In this document: one piece after another, positions 35,251 to 44,686 of the stretch
Position numbering within the stretch: the stretch's first letter is position 1
How the letters are laid out: each line of letters begins with the position of its first letter
Assembly: GCA_026710905.1 (NCBI GenBank)
Contig: JAPOQD010000061.1
Coordinates: 1 to 58,661 of the forward strand
Direction of reading: 5' to 3'
Source of the DNA: Halieaceae bacterium
Lineage (GTDB): Bacteria; Pseudomonadota; Gammaproteobacteria; Pseudomonadales; Halieaceae
DNA length: 58,661 bases
Notes under the pieces: generated by a model
What the model was told of the DNA's origin: nothing
The model's database searches: none
What the model saw: the letters and a program-made list of their open reading frames with translations, nothing else
Position numbers and translations under genes: made by a program

Positions 35251-37074
35251 CTATACCCTGGCGCCCTGGGGCCATGTCCGGGCCGGGGAGGGAGGAGCGT
35301 CCGCAGACGGCTGCCAGGATTCCGTATCAAACTGAAGGCTGGCCAGGCGCTGGTACAGTTCGCAACTTTCCAGCAAACTGTTGTGATCACCGGTAGCGAT
35401 CAGCTTCCCCTGGTCCAGCACCGCAATCCGGCCGGCGTGCAGGATGGTCGACAAACGGTGGGCAATAATGATGGTGGTGCGATTCTTCATCAGCGTCTGC
35501 AACGCCTGCTGAACCTGAAACTCGCTTTCCGCATCCAGGGCGCTGGTAGCTTCATCCAACAACAGTATTTCCGGATCCTTGAGGATGGCCCTGGCAATGG
35601 CGATACGTTGCCGCTGCCCGCCGGACAACCTGACCCCCTGCTCACCAAGGTGGCTGTCATACCCCCCCGGCAGCCGGCAGATGAATTCGTGGGCATGCGC
35701 TGCGCGGGCCGCCGCTTCAATCTCTTCCCTGCTGGCGCCGGCCTTGCCATAACCGATGTTGTAGCTGACATCCGCGGTAAACATGGCGGGCGCCTGCGGC
35801 ACCACGGCGATGTGTCGGCGTAGTTCTGTCAGCGGGATGTCGCGAATATCCTCATCACCGATCAGGATGCGTCCACTCTGCGGGTCATGAAACCTTTGTA
35901 GCAGTTCAAACAAGGTAGATTTGCCCGCGCCCGAAGGCCCCACCAAGGCCAGACTCTGGCCACTTGCCAACTCGAGGTCCAGTTGTTGCAGGGCCGGTTG
36001 CAGGGGGCGCCGCGGGTAGCAAAAGCCCAGGCCTTCAATCTTCAGGGAAGCCTTGAAATCCACCACCGGGCAAGCGTCTTCATTGGGTATCAGGCTGCGC
36101 TCCTGCAGTAATTCCATCAAGCGCTCAGTGGCGCCCGCAGCGCGCTGCAGTTCTCCCCACACTTCCGAGAGTGTTCCCACGCCCACGCCCACCATCATGG
36201 CGTAGAACACGAAGGCGCCGAGCTGCCCACCACTCATGGAGCCACTAAACACGTCGTTGCCGCCGACCCAGAACATGCCGGACAAACCGGTGAACACCAG
36301 CATGATCACTATAGCCATCAACCAGGCGCGTTGGCGGATACGCCGTCTGGCGACCCGAAAGGCGCTTTCCACCTCCTGGGAAAAGGCCTTTTTTTCAAAG
36401 TCCTCCCTGGTATGGCTCTGCACAGTCTTGACGTGTTGTATGACTTCACCGGCGTAGCTGCCCACACTGGCAATGGAGTCCTGACTCTGGTTGGACAACG
36501 CCCTGACCCGGCGCCCGTAAAGCAGAATGGGCATCAATACCAAGGGTACGCAGGCCAGCACCATCGCCGTCAGTTTGAGGTTGGTTACAAACAGCATGAC
36601 CAGCGCCCCCGCCACAGTTAGGCTGCTGCGCAGCGCCATGGACATGGAGGAACCGATGATGGTTTGCAGCAGGGTTGTGTCCGTGGTCAACCTGGACATG
36701 ATCTCACCGCTGCGGTTGTCTTCGAAGTAGCCGGGATGAAGCCCGATGACATTGGCGAAGACCGCATTGCGAATATCGGCGCTGACCCGCTCCCCCAGCC
36801 AGGAAACCAGGTAATAGCGGATAAAGGTGCCGGCAGCCATGAGCAGGCTCAAGCCCAGCATGATGGCCACCGCCTGGTTCAACTGCTCGCGGGAACCGCT
36901 GGCGAAACCGTCATCAATAAGTATGCGGATGCCCTGGCCAATGGACAGGGTGATGGCCGCGGTCAGCACCAGGGCGATGCCGGCGGCAACCAGGGTGCCC
37001 CGGTACGGCAGGAGGAAATGCACGAGCTTCCTCAGTACTGACAGGCGTTTTACGCCACCGCGGCCACTGCTCAT
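35251..37074 (-). CDS. ABC exporter, fused permease-ATPase (MsbA/multidrug type)
   Basis: Half-transporter that works as a homodimer in the inner membrane. 607 aa: six membrane helices (about 1-320), then an ATPase domain with Walker A GPSGAGKST, signature LSGGQRQRIAIARAIL, Walker B ILLLDEATSALD and H-loop IIAHRLST. ATG 37074 overlaps the tatC stop as ATGA, so it is translationally linked to tatABC. In related genomes an exporter of this group is often near here. The closest groups are lipid/multidrug exporters, but the substrate cannot be assigned, and it should not be called msbA without phylogeny. Confidence 0.9.
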   Translation of the reverse strand: MSSGRGGVKRLSVLRKLVHFLLPYRGTLVAAGIALVLTAAITLSIGQGIRILIDDGFASGSREQLNQAVAIMLGLSLLMAAGTFIRYYLVSWLGERVSADIRNAVFANVIGLHPGYFEDNRSGEIMSRLTTDTTLLQTIIGSSMSMALRSSLTVAGALVMLFVTNLKLTAMVLACVPLVLMPILLYGRRVRALSNQSQDSIASVGSYAGEVIQHVKTVQSHTREDFEKKAFSQEVESAFRVARRRIRQRAWLMAIVIMLVFTGLSGMFWVGGNDVFSGSMSGGQLGAFVFYAMMVGVGVGTLSEVWGELQRAAGATERLMELLQERSLIPNEDACPVVDFKASLKIEGLGFCYPRRPLQPALQQLDLELASGQSLALVGPSGAGKSTLFELLQRFHDPQSGRILIGDEDIRDIPLTELRRHIAVVPQAPAMFTADVSYNIGYGKAGASREEIEAAARAAHAHEFICRLPGGYDSHLGEQGVRLSGGQRQRIAIARAILKDPEILLLDEATSALDAESEFQVQQALQTLMKNRTTIIIAHRLSTILHAGRIAVLDQGKLIATGDHNSLLESCELYQRLASLQFDTESWQPSADAPPSPARTWPQGARV

Positions 37075-37817
37075 GAGTCTGTGTCCGCCGGGGTTACCAT
37101 GCGGCCGAAAAACACCCCGATCTCGAATAACAGCCACATGGGAATGGCCAGCAGGGACTGGGAAATCACATCTGGCGGGGTCAATAGCATACCCAGTACA
37201 AAACAGCCGACAATAATGTAGGTGCGCTTGGAGGCAAGATCATCGGCAGTGGTGACCCCGGCGCGGATCAGTATGACCGCGGCAATGGGTATTTCGAAGG
37301 CCAGGCCAAAGGCGAAAAACAACTTCAGCACAAAATCAAGGTAGCGGTTGATATCGGTCATGATGGTGATTTCCGAGGGACCGACACTGGTAAAAAATCC
37401 GAACACCAGGGGAAACACCACGTAGTAGGCAAAAGCCGCGCCGGCGTAGAACAGCAGCACACTGGATGCCAGCAGGGGAAAGGCCAGGCGTTTTTCACGC
37501 TTGTACATGCCGGGGGCGACAAAGCTCCAGAGTTGGTAGAGAAGGTAGGGAATGCTGATAAACACCGCTACCACCACGGTCAATTTAAAGGGAGTCAGGA
37601 AGGGGGAAGCGACCTCGGTGGCGATCATGGAAACTTCGCCGGGTAGTAAATCGCGCAGTGGCTTGGAAATGTAGGCGTAAATATCGTTGGCGAAATAAAA
37701 CAGGCCGCAGAACACCAGCAATACCACGGAAATACAGCGCAGCAGGCGATTTCGCAGTTCCGTCAAGTGGGCGATCAGCGGCTGCGGCTGGTCGTCGATT
37801 TCGTCATCGCTGATCAT
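37071..37817 (-). CDS. tatC: Sec-independent protein translocase TatC
   Basis: Core of the twin-arginine translocase; binds the RR signal peptides of folded, often cofactor-containing substrates. 248 aa with six spans. Start ATG 37817 gives MISDDEIDDQPQPLIAHLTELRNRLLRC, with the conserved HLTELRNRL before span 1. Further marks are FLTPFKLTVVVA, YKREKR and FGLAFEIPIAAVIL. Located 54 nt after tatB and overlapping the ABC exporter start. Confidence 0.97.
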   Translation of the reverse strand: MISDDEIDDQPQPLIAHLTELRNRLLRCISVVLLVFCGLFYFANDIYAYISKPLRDLLPGEVSMIATEVASPFLTPFKLTVVVAVFISIPYLLYQLWSFVAPGMYKREKRLAFPLLASSVLLFYAGAAFAYYVVFPLVFGFFTSVGPSEITIMTDINRYLDFVLKLFFAFGLAFEIPIAAVILIRAGVTTADDLASKRTYIIVGCFVLGMLLTPPDVISQSLLAIPMWLLFEIGVFFGRMVTPADTDS

Positions 37818-37871
37818 GGCTGGCCCGAGTGTCGCCGCAATGGCAGCCGTGAGTTCCCACAACGCAGGCTG

Positions 37872-38186
37872 CTAGGGCTTGTCGGAGGGGACATCCCCAC
37901 GCGCGATGCCGTCAATATCATAGGGGGTATTTTCCGGCAGGGCGCTCTTCAGATCTTTCTCCGCATCCTTCAGGCTCTGCATGATCGCATCATTGTGAAT
38001 TTCCCGCTTGATCTCCTCAGCATTGATTTCCCGCTCAATTTCCGCACGCAGGCTGTTGAGGTTGCGGCGCAGTTTGCCCAGCCACAGGCTGGCGGTGCGA
38101 ACAGCGCCGGGTAGCCGTTCCGGCCCCAGCACCAGCAAACCGACAACGCTGATCAGCAGCAGTTCCGCAAAGCCGATATCGAACAT
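37872..38186 (-). CDS. tatB: Sec-independent protein translocase TatB
   Basis: Single-span partner of TatC in the substrate receptor. 104 aa, at the short end for TatB (E. coli 171). MFDIGFAELLLISVVGLLVLGPERLP is the diagnostic N-terminus, with Glu8 and the LGPERLP hinge. An amphipathic helix and acidic coil follow. 9 nt after tatA. Confidence 0.95.
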   Translation of the reverse strand: MFDIGFAELLLISVVGLLVLGPERLPGAVRTASLWLGKLRRNLNSLRAEIEREINAEEIKREIHNDAIMQSLKDAEKDLKSALPENTPYDIDGIARGDVPSDKP

Positions 38187-38195
38187 ACGCCACGA

Positions 38196-38417
38196 TTACC
38201 TGGATTCCGGCTGTTCATTACTTTCCTTCGCGTTCTCCAGGGTTTCACCGGCAGAGGACTGTTCTGCATCGTCGTCGGTCTGGATACTGCTGCGAAAGCC
38301 CTTGATGGCGGCGCCGAGATCACTACCGAGGCTGCGCAAACGCTTGGTGCCAAACAACATCACCACGATTGCGAGAATAATCAAAAGCTGCCAGATGCTG
38401 ATTCCACCTACACCCAT
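38196..38417 (-). CDS. tatA: Sec-independent protein translocase TatA
   Basis: Pore-forming single-span subunit. 73 aa. The N-terminus [27 protein letters not shown] has the FGTKRL hinge and Gln10 typical of TatA (Glu in TatB). An amphipathic helix ([17 protein letters not shown]) and a polar tail follow. Lies 23 nt after hisE and 9 nt before tatB. Confidence 0.96.
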   Translation of the reverse strand: MGVGGISIWQLLIILAIVVMLFGTKRLRSLGSDLGAAIKGFRSSIQTDDDAEQSSAGETLENAKESNEQPESR

Positions 38418-38440
38418 GACTTGTTCCTCCCGTTTTTACT

Positions 38441-38776
38441 CTATGCGCCGCGAGACGCCCGTTCATCCAAACCGGAGTTGCCGAAACGGCGCTCCAGTTC
38501 CGCCAACACGGCAGTGCTGTCACTGTCCAGGTGCGAAAGCATGACCAGGCAGTGGAACCACAAGTCGGCGGTCTCTTCAATCAACGCCGCCCGCTCGTTG
38601 GAATCTGCACAATCCCTGGCCGCCAATATTACTTCGACCGCCTCTTCGCCGACCTTCTCCAGGATCTTGTTGAGGCCCTGTTGGTGGAGGCTGGCCACGT
38701 AGGATTCCCGCGGGTCCGCCAGGCGGCGCTGCGCCAGCACCTGTTCCAGTTGTTGCAGTACTTCACTCACCGCCAT
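38441..38776 (-). CDS. hisE: Phosphoribosyl-ATP pyrophosphatase
   Basis: Second step of histidine synthesis: removes pyrophosphate from PR-ATP. 111 aa, all-helical MazG-like fold. Motifs: [29 protein letters not shown] (metal-binding EExxE type) and [13 protein letters not shown]. Overlaps hisI by 14 nt. Kept separate from hisI, as in Pseudomonas and unlike the enteric fusion. Confidence 0.96.
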   Translation of the reverse strand: MAVSEVLQQLEQVLAQRRLADPRESYVASLHQQGLNKILEKVGEEAVEVILAARDCADSNERAALIEETADLWFHCLVMLSHLDSDSTAVLAELERRFGNSGLDERASRGA

Positions 38777-39164
38777 TACCGCAGCTCTCGGAGGGTGAAC
38801 CGGTTGTTTCCCCGGCGATTTGCCAACGCTCGCCGGTCAACTTCCTGAAGAAACAACTCCTGCGCCCGGTATGGCAGGCGATACCACCCTGTTGCTCAAC
38901 CTTCAACAGCATCGCATCGCCATCGCAGTCGAGATGGATTTCACGAACCCACTGGGTATTACCCGACTGTTCGCCCTTGCGCCACAACTTGCGCCGAGAG
39001 CGGGACCAATAGACCGCCCGCTGTTCAGCAATGGTGGCAGCCAGGGATTCCTCGTTCATCCACGCCATCATCAGCACATCACCGTTGTCGGCGTCTTGCG
39101 CAATCACCGGTATCAGTCCTTCTCCATTGAAGGAAACCTGCTGGAAAATCTGCCGCCTGTTCAT
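38763..39164 (-). CDS. hisI: Phosphoribosyl-AMP cyclohydrolase
   Basis: Third step of histidine synthesis: opens the adenine ring of PR-AMP; zinc enzyme. 133 aa from ATG 39164 ([16 protein letters not shown]). Motifs: [30 protein letters not shown] and the metal-ligand stretch [29 protein letters not shown]. First gene of the hisI-hisE-tatA-tatB-tatC run; upstream DNA holds the inserted toxin-antitoxin pair. Confidence 0.96.
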   Translation of the reverse strand: MNRRQIFQQVSFNGEGLIPVIAQDADNGDVLMMAWMNEESLAATIAEQRAVYWSRSRRKLWRKGEQSGNTQWVREIHLDCDGDAMLLKVEQQGGIACHTGRRSCFFRKLTGERWQIAGETTGSPSESCGNGGE

Positions 39165-39518
39165 GAAAAGCGCCTGTTTGTACTGAGCCTTATTATTACA
39201 CAGGGGCGAATGTTTCACAGCAGCAAGCCATCCCAATGAACTTGTGCTGTAAGGATTTCCCGCCGTAACCGCGCCGCGGAAGTGGATAAATTCTTCAGAT
39301 CATGAACTGAAGGCCGCCGCTTCGAATCCTGCCCCCGCAACCCTGGCAAGCGGCAAGAGTTACTGGCCAGGCTCGACAAGCCCCGCCCTTCAGGACAGGG
39401 AAGAATGGCGCGAACGGCGGGACCATCAATCCTGTCAGCACAGCTTTCCAGGATACGCCTGGAATGGCGGTGCAAAATTGCGTTCAAGATCCATCAAGCG
39501 CGCCGATTACGCGGCGCC
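39165..39518. other. Intergenic region between brnA and hisI
   Basis: About 350 bp with no supported gene; it should contain the hisI promoter. An open frame at 39215-39487 (minus) has no family features and was left out. At about 39320-39345 the string TTCGAATCCTGCCCCCGCA followed by ACC looks like the T-loop and acceptor 3' end of a tRNA (initiator-like), but no matching 5' half is present. Confidence 0.4.
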
Positions 39519-39764
39519 CTATTTCCCGATCCACTCGCGAAGCGCCTCGTCGACTCGCGTCTGCCAGCCCCGCCCACCGGCCTTGAAGTGATCAATCACA
39601 TCCTGCGACAGACGGATAGTGGTTGACACTTTCGGCCTGGCTACTGGTGGCCGGCCACGGCGAACAGGCGCCTTGGCGAACTTTTCCGGCCAGCCGTCTC
39701 CAGAAAGATCCGGTGCGGTGTCCCGATCAAAATCTCGGGGAGTAGAGCGTTCGTTCCCGTTCAT
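39519..39764 (-). CDS. brnA: BrnA-type antitoxin
   Basis: Antitoxin and autorepressor of a type II BrnTA module. 81 aa: a disordered N-terminus, then a ribbon-helix-helix DNA-binding segment at the C-terminus (VSTTIRLSQDVIDHFKAGG, then TRVDEALREWI), characteristic of BrnA. It overlaps the toxin gene by 38 nt, toxin first, the normal brnTA order. Confidence 0.88.
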   Translation of the reverse strand: MNGNERSTPRDFDRDTAPDLSGDGWPEKFAKAPVRRGRPPVARPKVSTTIRLSQDVIDHFKAGGRGWQTRVDEALREWIGK

Positions 39765-39996
39765 TGGCTTTCCTCATGCTGATGATTCGATGCGCGCCCC
39801 CGCGAGGCGTCCAGACCAGGACCACCATCGCGCCGTCGAGAAACCCGATGGTGATAAGGCGATCCTCGCCATAGTCCCGCCGGCCGTCCTCGACGGTCAG
39901 CGTGGCGCCCGCGAACACCTCCCCGGCCCGGGCCATATCCAGTCCTCTGGCCTCAAGGGTGGCCGCACGCTTTGCCGCATCGAATTCGATTGGCAT
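39727..39996 (-). CDS. brnT: BrnT-type ribonuclease toxin
   Basis: 89 aa, the usual BrnT length; a RelE-fold RNase that blocks translation. Marks are IEFDAAKRAATLEARGLDM near the start and RIISMRKANERER at the end, the conserved basic motif. Residue pattern otherwise normal, so it may be active. Sits between ubiB and hisI, which are neighbours in Pseudomonas-type genomes, so the pair looks inserted. An inverted repeat lies just upstream. Confidence 0.87.
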   Translation of the reverse strand: MPIEFDAAKRAATLEARGLDMARAGEVFAGATLTVEDGRRDYGEDRLITIGFLDGAMVVLVWTPRGGAHRIISMRKANERERTLYSPRF

Positions 39997-40008
39997 GATT
40001 TTATGTTA

Positions 40009-40037
40009 CTACATTTAATCCGCTGAATGCAATGTAG
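40009..40037. promoter_or_regulatory. Operator-like inverted repeat upstream of brnT
   Basis: CTACATT (40009-40015) and AATGTAG (40031-40037), a 7-bp dyad with a 15-bp spacer, 13 nt before the brnT start. BrnA-type antitoxins bind palindromes in their own promoter. A TTGCAT/TAACAT pair on the minus strand overlaps it, but is a weak promoter match. Confidence 0.45.
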
Positions 40038-40047
40038 GCGCAAGCTC

Positions 40048-41694
40048 CTAGGGCTTTGGCCCCGGCCACAGCAGGTAGACCCCGACACCGATCAGCGCCC
40101 AACTCAGCGGCGGCAATTGCGTGAGTATTGCCATTCCCTCCGGCCAGGCCGTGAGTACGGCGCCGGTGAACAGCAGCATGGCTATCAGAAGGCGCCCGCG
40201 CCGGCGCTGTCCCTGCCGCAAGCATTGCTGCAACCGCTCCAGTTCCCGTTGTTGCCGCTGGCCTTGATTTTCCAGGTCGCGCGCCTGTTGCTGATTTGCA
40301 AAAAACGCTTCGGGCAACTGTGGTAACCGCTCCAGCCAGGACGGCGCGTTGCGGCGCAGGCGCTCAGCCAGGCCCTGCGGTGAATAGCGCTCCCGCAGCC
40401 ACTGTTCCAGGAACGGCTGTGCGGTGCTCCACAAATCCAGTTGCGGATACAACTGGCGGCCCATGCCCTCGATATTGAGCAAGGTTTTCTGCAGCAAAAT
40501 CAGCGAGGGCTGCACTTCCATGTTGAAACGGCGGGCGGTCTGGAACAGGTAGATCAGCAATTGGCCGAATGAGATTTCGGAGATGGGTTTTTCGAACACC
40601 GGTTCACACACGGCCCGCATGGCCGATTCGAATTCGTGCACCTTGGTGCCCGCAGGCACCCAGCCGCATTCCACGTGTAGTTGTGCACAAGCACGATAGT
40701 CGCGTTGAAAGATTGCCAGCAGATTGCGCGCCAGGTAGTACTGGTCAGAGTCGCTGAGCGAGCCGGCAATGGCGCAGTCGATACCGATGTAGGTGGGGTC
40801 GGCGGGATCGGATGCGTCAATAAGCACATTGCCGGGGTGCATGTCGGCATGAAAAAAATTGTCCTTGAAGACCTGGGTGAAAAAAATGTCCACGCCCCGC
40901 TCCGCCAACAGTTTCAGATCTGCGCCAAGGGCCTGAAGTTGCGCCACGTCAGTGACCGGTATCCCCTCAATCCGTTCCATGACAAATACGTTGCGGCGGG
41001 TGTAATCCCAGTAGACCTCCGGTACATGGACCAGTCCCCGCGGGGCGCAATTGCGTTTTAACTGCGAAGTATTGGCCGCTTCGCGTTGCAGATCCAACTC
41101 GTCGAGAATGGTTGTTTCGTAGTCCGCGACCACTTCGGTGGGGCGCAGTCGGTAGCCATCCGCAAGGTAGCGGCGGATCAAGCGGGCCAGGATAAACAAC
41201 AGCGCAAGGTCCTGACGGATGACCGCTTCGATACCGGGGCGAACCACCTTTACCACTGCCCGCTCACCGCTGTTTAATGTGGCCGCGTGTACCTGGGCAA
41301 CGGAAGCGGAGGCGATGGGAGTGGAGTTGAACTCTGCAAACAATTCGGCAAGTGGCGCGCCGAGCGCCTCCTCAACGATGGCAATGGCGGTTTGGCCGGG
41401 GAAAGGCGGCACATCATCCTGCAACTTGGCCAGTTCGTCGGCGATATCCTCGGGCAGCAGGTCTCGGCGAGTGGACAGCACTTGGCCGAACTTGATGAAT
41501 ACCGGGCCCAATTCCTCCAGTGTCCGGCGCAGGCGCTCGCCCCTGCCGAGCCCCCGGTGCGGGAACAGCCGCCAGGGGCCGAAGAGCAACAGGGTACGCA
41601 CCGCCCAGGGCAGCGCCGGGCGCCCGGCAAGCAAATCCAGCCGGTATTGGCTCACCACCCATATAATTTTCAGCAACCTGCTCCAGCGCTTCAC
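40048..41694 (-). CDS. ubiB: UbiB, ABC1/ADCK-type atypical kinase for ubiquinone synthesis
   Basis: Membrane-anchored protein-kinase-like ATPase needed for ubiquinone biosynthesis. 548 aa (E. coli 546). KxGQ motif is [16 protein letters not shown]; the nucleotide region has [10 protein letters not shown] with the Ala-rich loop, and VKVVRPGI. ExD and catalytic loop: [14 protein letters not shown] and [10 protein letters not shown]. Two C-terminal hydrophobic spans (about 500-545) anchor it. Starts within the ubiJ stop (4-nt overlap). Confidence 0.96.
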   Translation of the reverse strand: MKRWSRLLKIIWVVSQYRLDLLAGRPALPWAVRTLLLFGPWRLFPHRGLGRGERLRRTLEELGPVFIKFGQVLSTRRDLLPEDIADELAKLQDDVPPFPGQTAIAIVEEALGAPLAELFAEFNSTPIASASVAQVHAATLNSGERAVVKVVRPGIEAVIRQDLALLFILARLIRRYLADGYRLRPTEVVADYETTILDELDLQREAANTSQLKRNCAPRGLVHVPEVYWDYTRRNVFVMERIEGIPVTDVAQLQALGADLKLLAERGVDIFFTQVFKDNFFHADMHPGNVLIDASDPADPTYIGIDCAIAGSLSDSDQYYLARNLLAIFQRDYRACAQLHVECGWVPAGTKVHEFESAMRAVCEPVFEKPISEISFGQLLIYLFQTARRFNMEVQPSLILLQKTLLNIEGMGRQLYPQLDLWSTAQPFLEQWLRERYSPQGLAERLRRNAPSWLERLPQLPEAFFANQQQARDLENQGQRQQRELERLQQCLRQGQRRRGRLLIAMLLFTGAVLTAWPEGMAILTQLPPLSWALIGVGVYLLWPGPKP

Positions 41695-42326
41695 TTGAGC
41701 CGCTCCATGCGCCGGGCCAATGTCCCGAGCCGAGTCTGTAGCCGCTCAAAGCGCATGACCAACTCGTTGATATCCTGGTAGAAGTCTTCCACTTCCCGCC
41801 TTGGCGGTATCAAACCCGCCTCCTCGACAATGAATTCCTGCAACTGCCGGCTGAAGCTGCTGGCGGCTTGTCTGCTCCAACCGAACAGTCCCCGAAATGC
41901 TTGCGCCAGTTGATGCCCGGCGACATCGCCAAAGGCTTCTACCAGGGGCGCTTCCCAGTCCGGGTCCAACTTGGCGAGTACAGCCTGTAGCTGCAGCAGG
42001 GCGGTGCTGTCGCCATGCAATTCCAGATTTCCGTTGACCAGCGTGGCGGCAGGGTCCGAGCTGCCGGCCAGTTCGGTAAAGTCAGTGGCCTGACCGGCAA
42101 TGGCCGTGGTCACCGCTCCCTCCCAGAACCCCAGCAATCTCACTCCCCGGCCCCAAGGTAACAGGTACAGTTCCAGTACGGGACGGGTGCAATGTAGATG
42201 AAATACCTGACCCTCCAGTTCCCCCAGCGCCTTTTGCGCCACTGGGTCGAGCCCCAGCGCACGGTTGAGAGCCGCCTCCATGGCGGCGATCATTGCGGTG
42301 TGCAAGGCGTTGGGGGCGGATGCCAT
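41691..42326 (-). CDS. ubiJ: UbiJ, lipid-binding ubiquinone biosynthesis accessory factor
   Basis: 211 aa. N-terminal SCP2-like lipid-binding domain (about 20-115), then a C-terminal coiled coil ([31 protein letters not shown]). Scaffolds hydrophobic intermediates for the Ubi metabolon in the cytosol. Position between ubiE and ubiB is the standard one; gap to ubiE is a single base. Confidence 0.92.
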   Translation of the reverse strand: MASAPNALHTAMIAAMEAALNRALGLDPVAQKALGELEGQVFHLHCTRPVLELYLLPWGRGVRLLGFWEGAVTTAIAGQATDFTELAGSSDPAATLVNGNLELHGDSTALLQLQAVLAKLDPDWEAPLVEAFGDVAGHQLAQAFRGLFGWSRQAASSFSRQLQEFIVEEAGLIPPRREVEDFYQDINELVMRFERLQTRLGTLARRMERLK

Positions 42327-42327
42327 A

Positions 42328-43077
42328 TCAGGCCTTCATGCCCCTGTGCAGGGCCACGATACCTCCACTGAGGTTGAAATATTCACAGCGTACGTAGCCG
42401 GCTTCTTCCATTATCCCCTTCAGAGTCTCTTGATCGGGGTGCCGGCGTATGGATTCGGCCAGATACTGGTAGCTGCCGCCGTCACCCGCGACCAGTTTGC
42501 CCAACGCCGGGAGCACCTTGAAGGAGTAAGCGTCATAGGCTCGGGCCAGCCATTCATTGCCGGGCTTTGCAAACTCCAGCACCACCAGTCTTCCGCCGGG
42601 TTTCAACACCCGAAACATGGACTGCAAGGCATCCTCCTTGCGAGTTACATTGCGCAGCCCGAAGGCAATGCTGACGATGTCGAAGCAGTGATCCGAAAAA
42701 GGAAGATTTTCGGCGTCGGCCTGTACGCAGGCAAGGTTGGCATGGATACCCCGGTCCAGCAACCTGTCGCGGCCGATGTTGAGCATGGAGGCATTGATAT
42801 CAGCCAGTATCACTTCGCCACGGGCGCCCACCAGGGCGGAGAATTTGGCCGCCAGATCGCCGGTGCCGCCGGCGATGTCCAGCACCCGCTGACCAGGACG
42901 GACGGCGCTGACTTCGATAGCGAAGCGCTTCCACAAACGGTGGATACCTACGGACATGAGATCGTTCATCAGGTCGTAACGCTCCGCCACAGAGTCGAAG
43001 ACTCCGGCCACCATACCGGCCTTGCGTTCCGGCGCCACCTCGCGGTAGCCAAAATCGGTAGTCTTTTTGTCATTCAT
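42328..43077 (-). CDS. ubiE: Ubiquinone/menaquinone methyltransferase
   Basis: SAM-dependent C-methyltransferase of ubiquinone (and menaquinone) synthesis. 249 aa (E. coli 251) from ATG 43077: [26 protein letters not shown] motif I is [12 protein letters not shown]; family signatures are [17 protein letters not shown] and [11 protein letters not shown]. First gene of ubiE-ubiJ-ubiB. The longer open frame to 43245 has no homologous sequence. Confidence 0.97.
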   Translation of the reverse strand: MNDKKTTDFGYREVAPERKAGMVAGVFDSVAERYDLMNDLMSVGIHRLWKRFAIEVSAVRPGQRVLDIAGGTGDLAAKFSALVGARGEVILADINASMLNIGRDRLLDRGIHANLACVQADAENLPFSDHCFDIVSIAFGLRNVTRKEDALQSMFRVLKPGGRLVVLEFAKPGNEWLARAYDAYSFKVLPALGKLVAGDGGSYQYLAESIRRHPDQETLKGIMEEAGYVRCEYFNLSGGIVALHRGMKA

Positions 43078-43336
43078 GATCCGGGCACCAGCAAGCCGCA
43101 ATGTCTTACGGGCATTGTAGAGCCTGAGACAACCGTGTACAGACTTCGCCCTCACGGGTTCTGTCAGCCCATATCTTTCCCTGCCGGAGACTGCTCGGGA
43201 GACCTGCCTGCCTATTGTACCGGGTGCATTTCGGCACAGCCGCACCCGAACAGTTACCCGGCGATCATAGCACCGCCTTCGCCCTGTCCTGAGGCTGAAA
43301 TTCCTGCCGGGCGCCTGGCGGCGGCCGGCGCCACAA

Positions 43337-43516
43337 CTATGATTTGTTGCTGATGGTGATGTGTTTGCGGGCGGTCGAACTCAGTTGACCGCTTACTCCA
43401 CGGGGAATTTCCTGTACCTTGCCACCTGCCTTGATAAAGGCTGCTATCTGATCGGCAATGGTTTCACTGGTTTCAAGGGGAGCCGCTTGTGCGCGGCGAC
43501 GAGCTGAAGAAGGCAT
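43337..43516 (-). CDS. Small conserved-looking protein, 59 aa
   Basis: An intact reading frame of 59 codons from ATG 43516 to TAG. The product begins [20 protein letters not shown] and contains [22 protein letters not shown] followed by a basic tail, split here at two fragments. The F-I/L-x-x-GGKVQEI core resembles the same core in small RNAP-associated SutA-like proteins, but the flanks do not match and no function is claimed. No strong ribosome site is seen. Clean amphipathic pattern and position 259 nt upstream of ubiE on the same strand support a real gene. Confidence 0.6.
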   Translation of the reverse strand: MPSSARRRAQAAPLETSETIADQIAAFIKAGGKVQEIPRGVSGQLSSTARKHITISNKS

Positions 43517-43644
43517 AAAAAACTATTCAGTTGTGAATGGACCAGTCAGTATACATCAAGCGCCCGGGAATTGCTTGATGAATTGGCTCCGGCCTGTGTT
43601 TTTTCTCCTGTAAAACACGCAAACCAACTCCAGCGCAACCGCTT

Positions 43645-44682
43645 TCAGTTACGCCCAAATTCCGCCAGAAAATCGAGCATAAGTTGGTTCACGGGGGCAG
43701 GCCGTTCCTGCATGACAAAGTGGCCTGCTCCCTCGATGAAATGCTCGCCCCACAGATTGGGCACCAGACGGCGCATGTGTTCATAGGCCGCCGCGGGCAT
43801 CATCTGGCCCACCGGATCCTCCTCGCCCATGATATACAACACCGGTGCGGGAACTTCCACATTTCGGTAACCCTTGGAGATGCGCCAATTGATATCCAAC
43901 ACCCGATAGGCGTTGAAACCTCCGGTAAAGGTCAGGTCCGGCCCCGCCGAGCAGTATTCACCCACCAGGTACTCAAGATCTTCCTCGGAAAACCAAGCCC
44001 AGGGCAGTGGCATTGCCGGTTCAGCCAGCACATCCAGATAACCGGTTCCCGCACTGGGATAATTGCGCCAGTCGAGCAGGCTACCCTCCGCGCTTAGCGC
44101 CCAGTAAAGGCGCAACAGCAAGTCCCTCGCCCGCGGGTTGAGTTCCGCTTCCGCTGGGCCAATGTCCTGGAAGTAGTGCATGTGGAAGAAATGCTCCTCG
44201 GCCACGGAGGCGAATTGCCGGCTGGGGGGCAGATCATCGAGGCCGGACAGTTCCAGGCTGGCCCCACCGGGTTCCCTCCCGGCACGATTGAAGTCGTAGG
44301 GGACGCCAAAGATCACCGCGGCGGTAACTCGCCGCGGCGCCCTGGCGCAGACATTCCAGGCCAGGCGCGCGCCGAAATCCTGTCCCACGACGATCGCCCG
44401 TGGTTCAGTGAAGTGGTCCATCACCGCCAGCACATCCGCTACCTGGGTTTGGCTGTCATAGGCCGCCACATCCGTGGGGCGCTCACTGCGCCCGTATCCG
44501 CGAAGGTCCATGGCTACTGCCCGGTAGCCCGCCTCGGCCAAAACCGGCAACTGCCTGCGCCAGGTGTACCAAAGTCCGGGAAAACCGTGCAGCATGATGA
44601 CCAGAGGACCATTGCCGCAAGTTGCCAGATGCAGCTTGATGCCGTTGCCGGCTACTTGCAGGTGTTCGATTGCAGGAGGCAC
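43645..44682 (-). CDS. Alpha/beta hydrolase, epoxide-hydrolase-like
   Basis: Soluble alpha/beta-hydrolase of about 345 aa. GTG 44682, 4 nt after the quinone reductase stop, is the most likely start; the open frame continues upstream but overlaps that gene. Oxyanion motif HGFPG; nucleophile elbow GQDFGA with Asp, the type used by epoxide hydrolases and haloalkanoate dehalogenases rather than Ser esterases; catalytic His in GAGHFVMQERP. A cap domain with several Tyr residues (about 150-250) fits an epoxide hydrolase. Substrate unknown. Probably co-transcribed with the upstream qor-like gene. Confidence 0.85.
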   Translation of the reverse strand: MPPAIEHLQVAGNGIKLHLATCGNGPLVIMLHGFPGLWYTWRRQLPVLAEAGYRAVAMDLRGYGRSERPTDVAAYDSQTQVADVLAVMDHFTEPRAIVVGQDFGARLAWNVCARAPRRVTAAVIFGVPYDFNRAGREPGGASLELSGLDDLPPSRQFASVAEEHFFHMHYFQDIGPAEAELNPRARDLLLRLYWALSAEGSLLDWRNYPSAGTGYLDVLAEPAMPLPWAWFSEEDLEYLVGEYCSAGPDLTFTGGFNAYRVLDINWRISKGYRNVEVPAPVLYIMGEEDPVGQMMPAAAYEHMRRLVPNLWGEHFIEGAGHFVMQERPAPVNQLMLDFLAEFGRN

Positions 44683-44686
44683 TGTA

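Noticed and set aside
39320..39345. Complete tRNA gene
   Set aside because: Only a T-loop/acceptor-like 3' end; no TGCGGGGG-type 5' acceptor strand or anticodon arm upstream.
39215..39487. 90-codon minus-strand frame between brnA and hisI
   Set aside because: No ribosome site, no family resemblance, unusual composition; left as intergenic.
42265..43353. 362-codon plus-strand frame
   Set aside because: Antisense to ubiE and its upstream gap; ubiE is certain.
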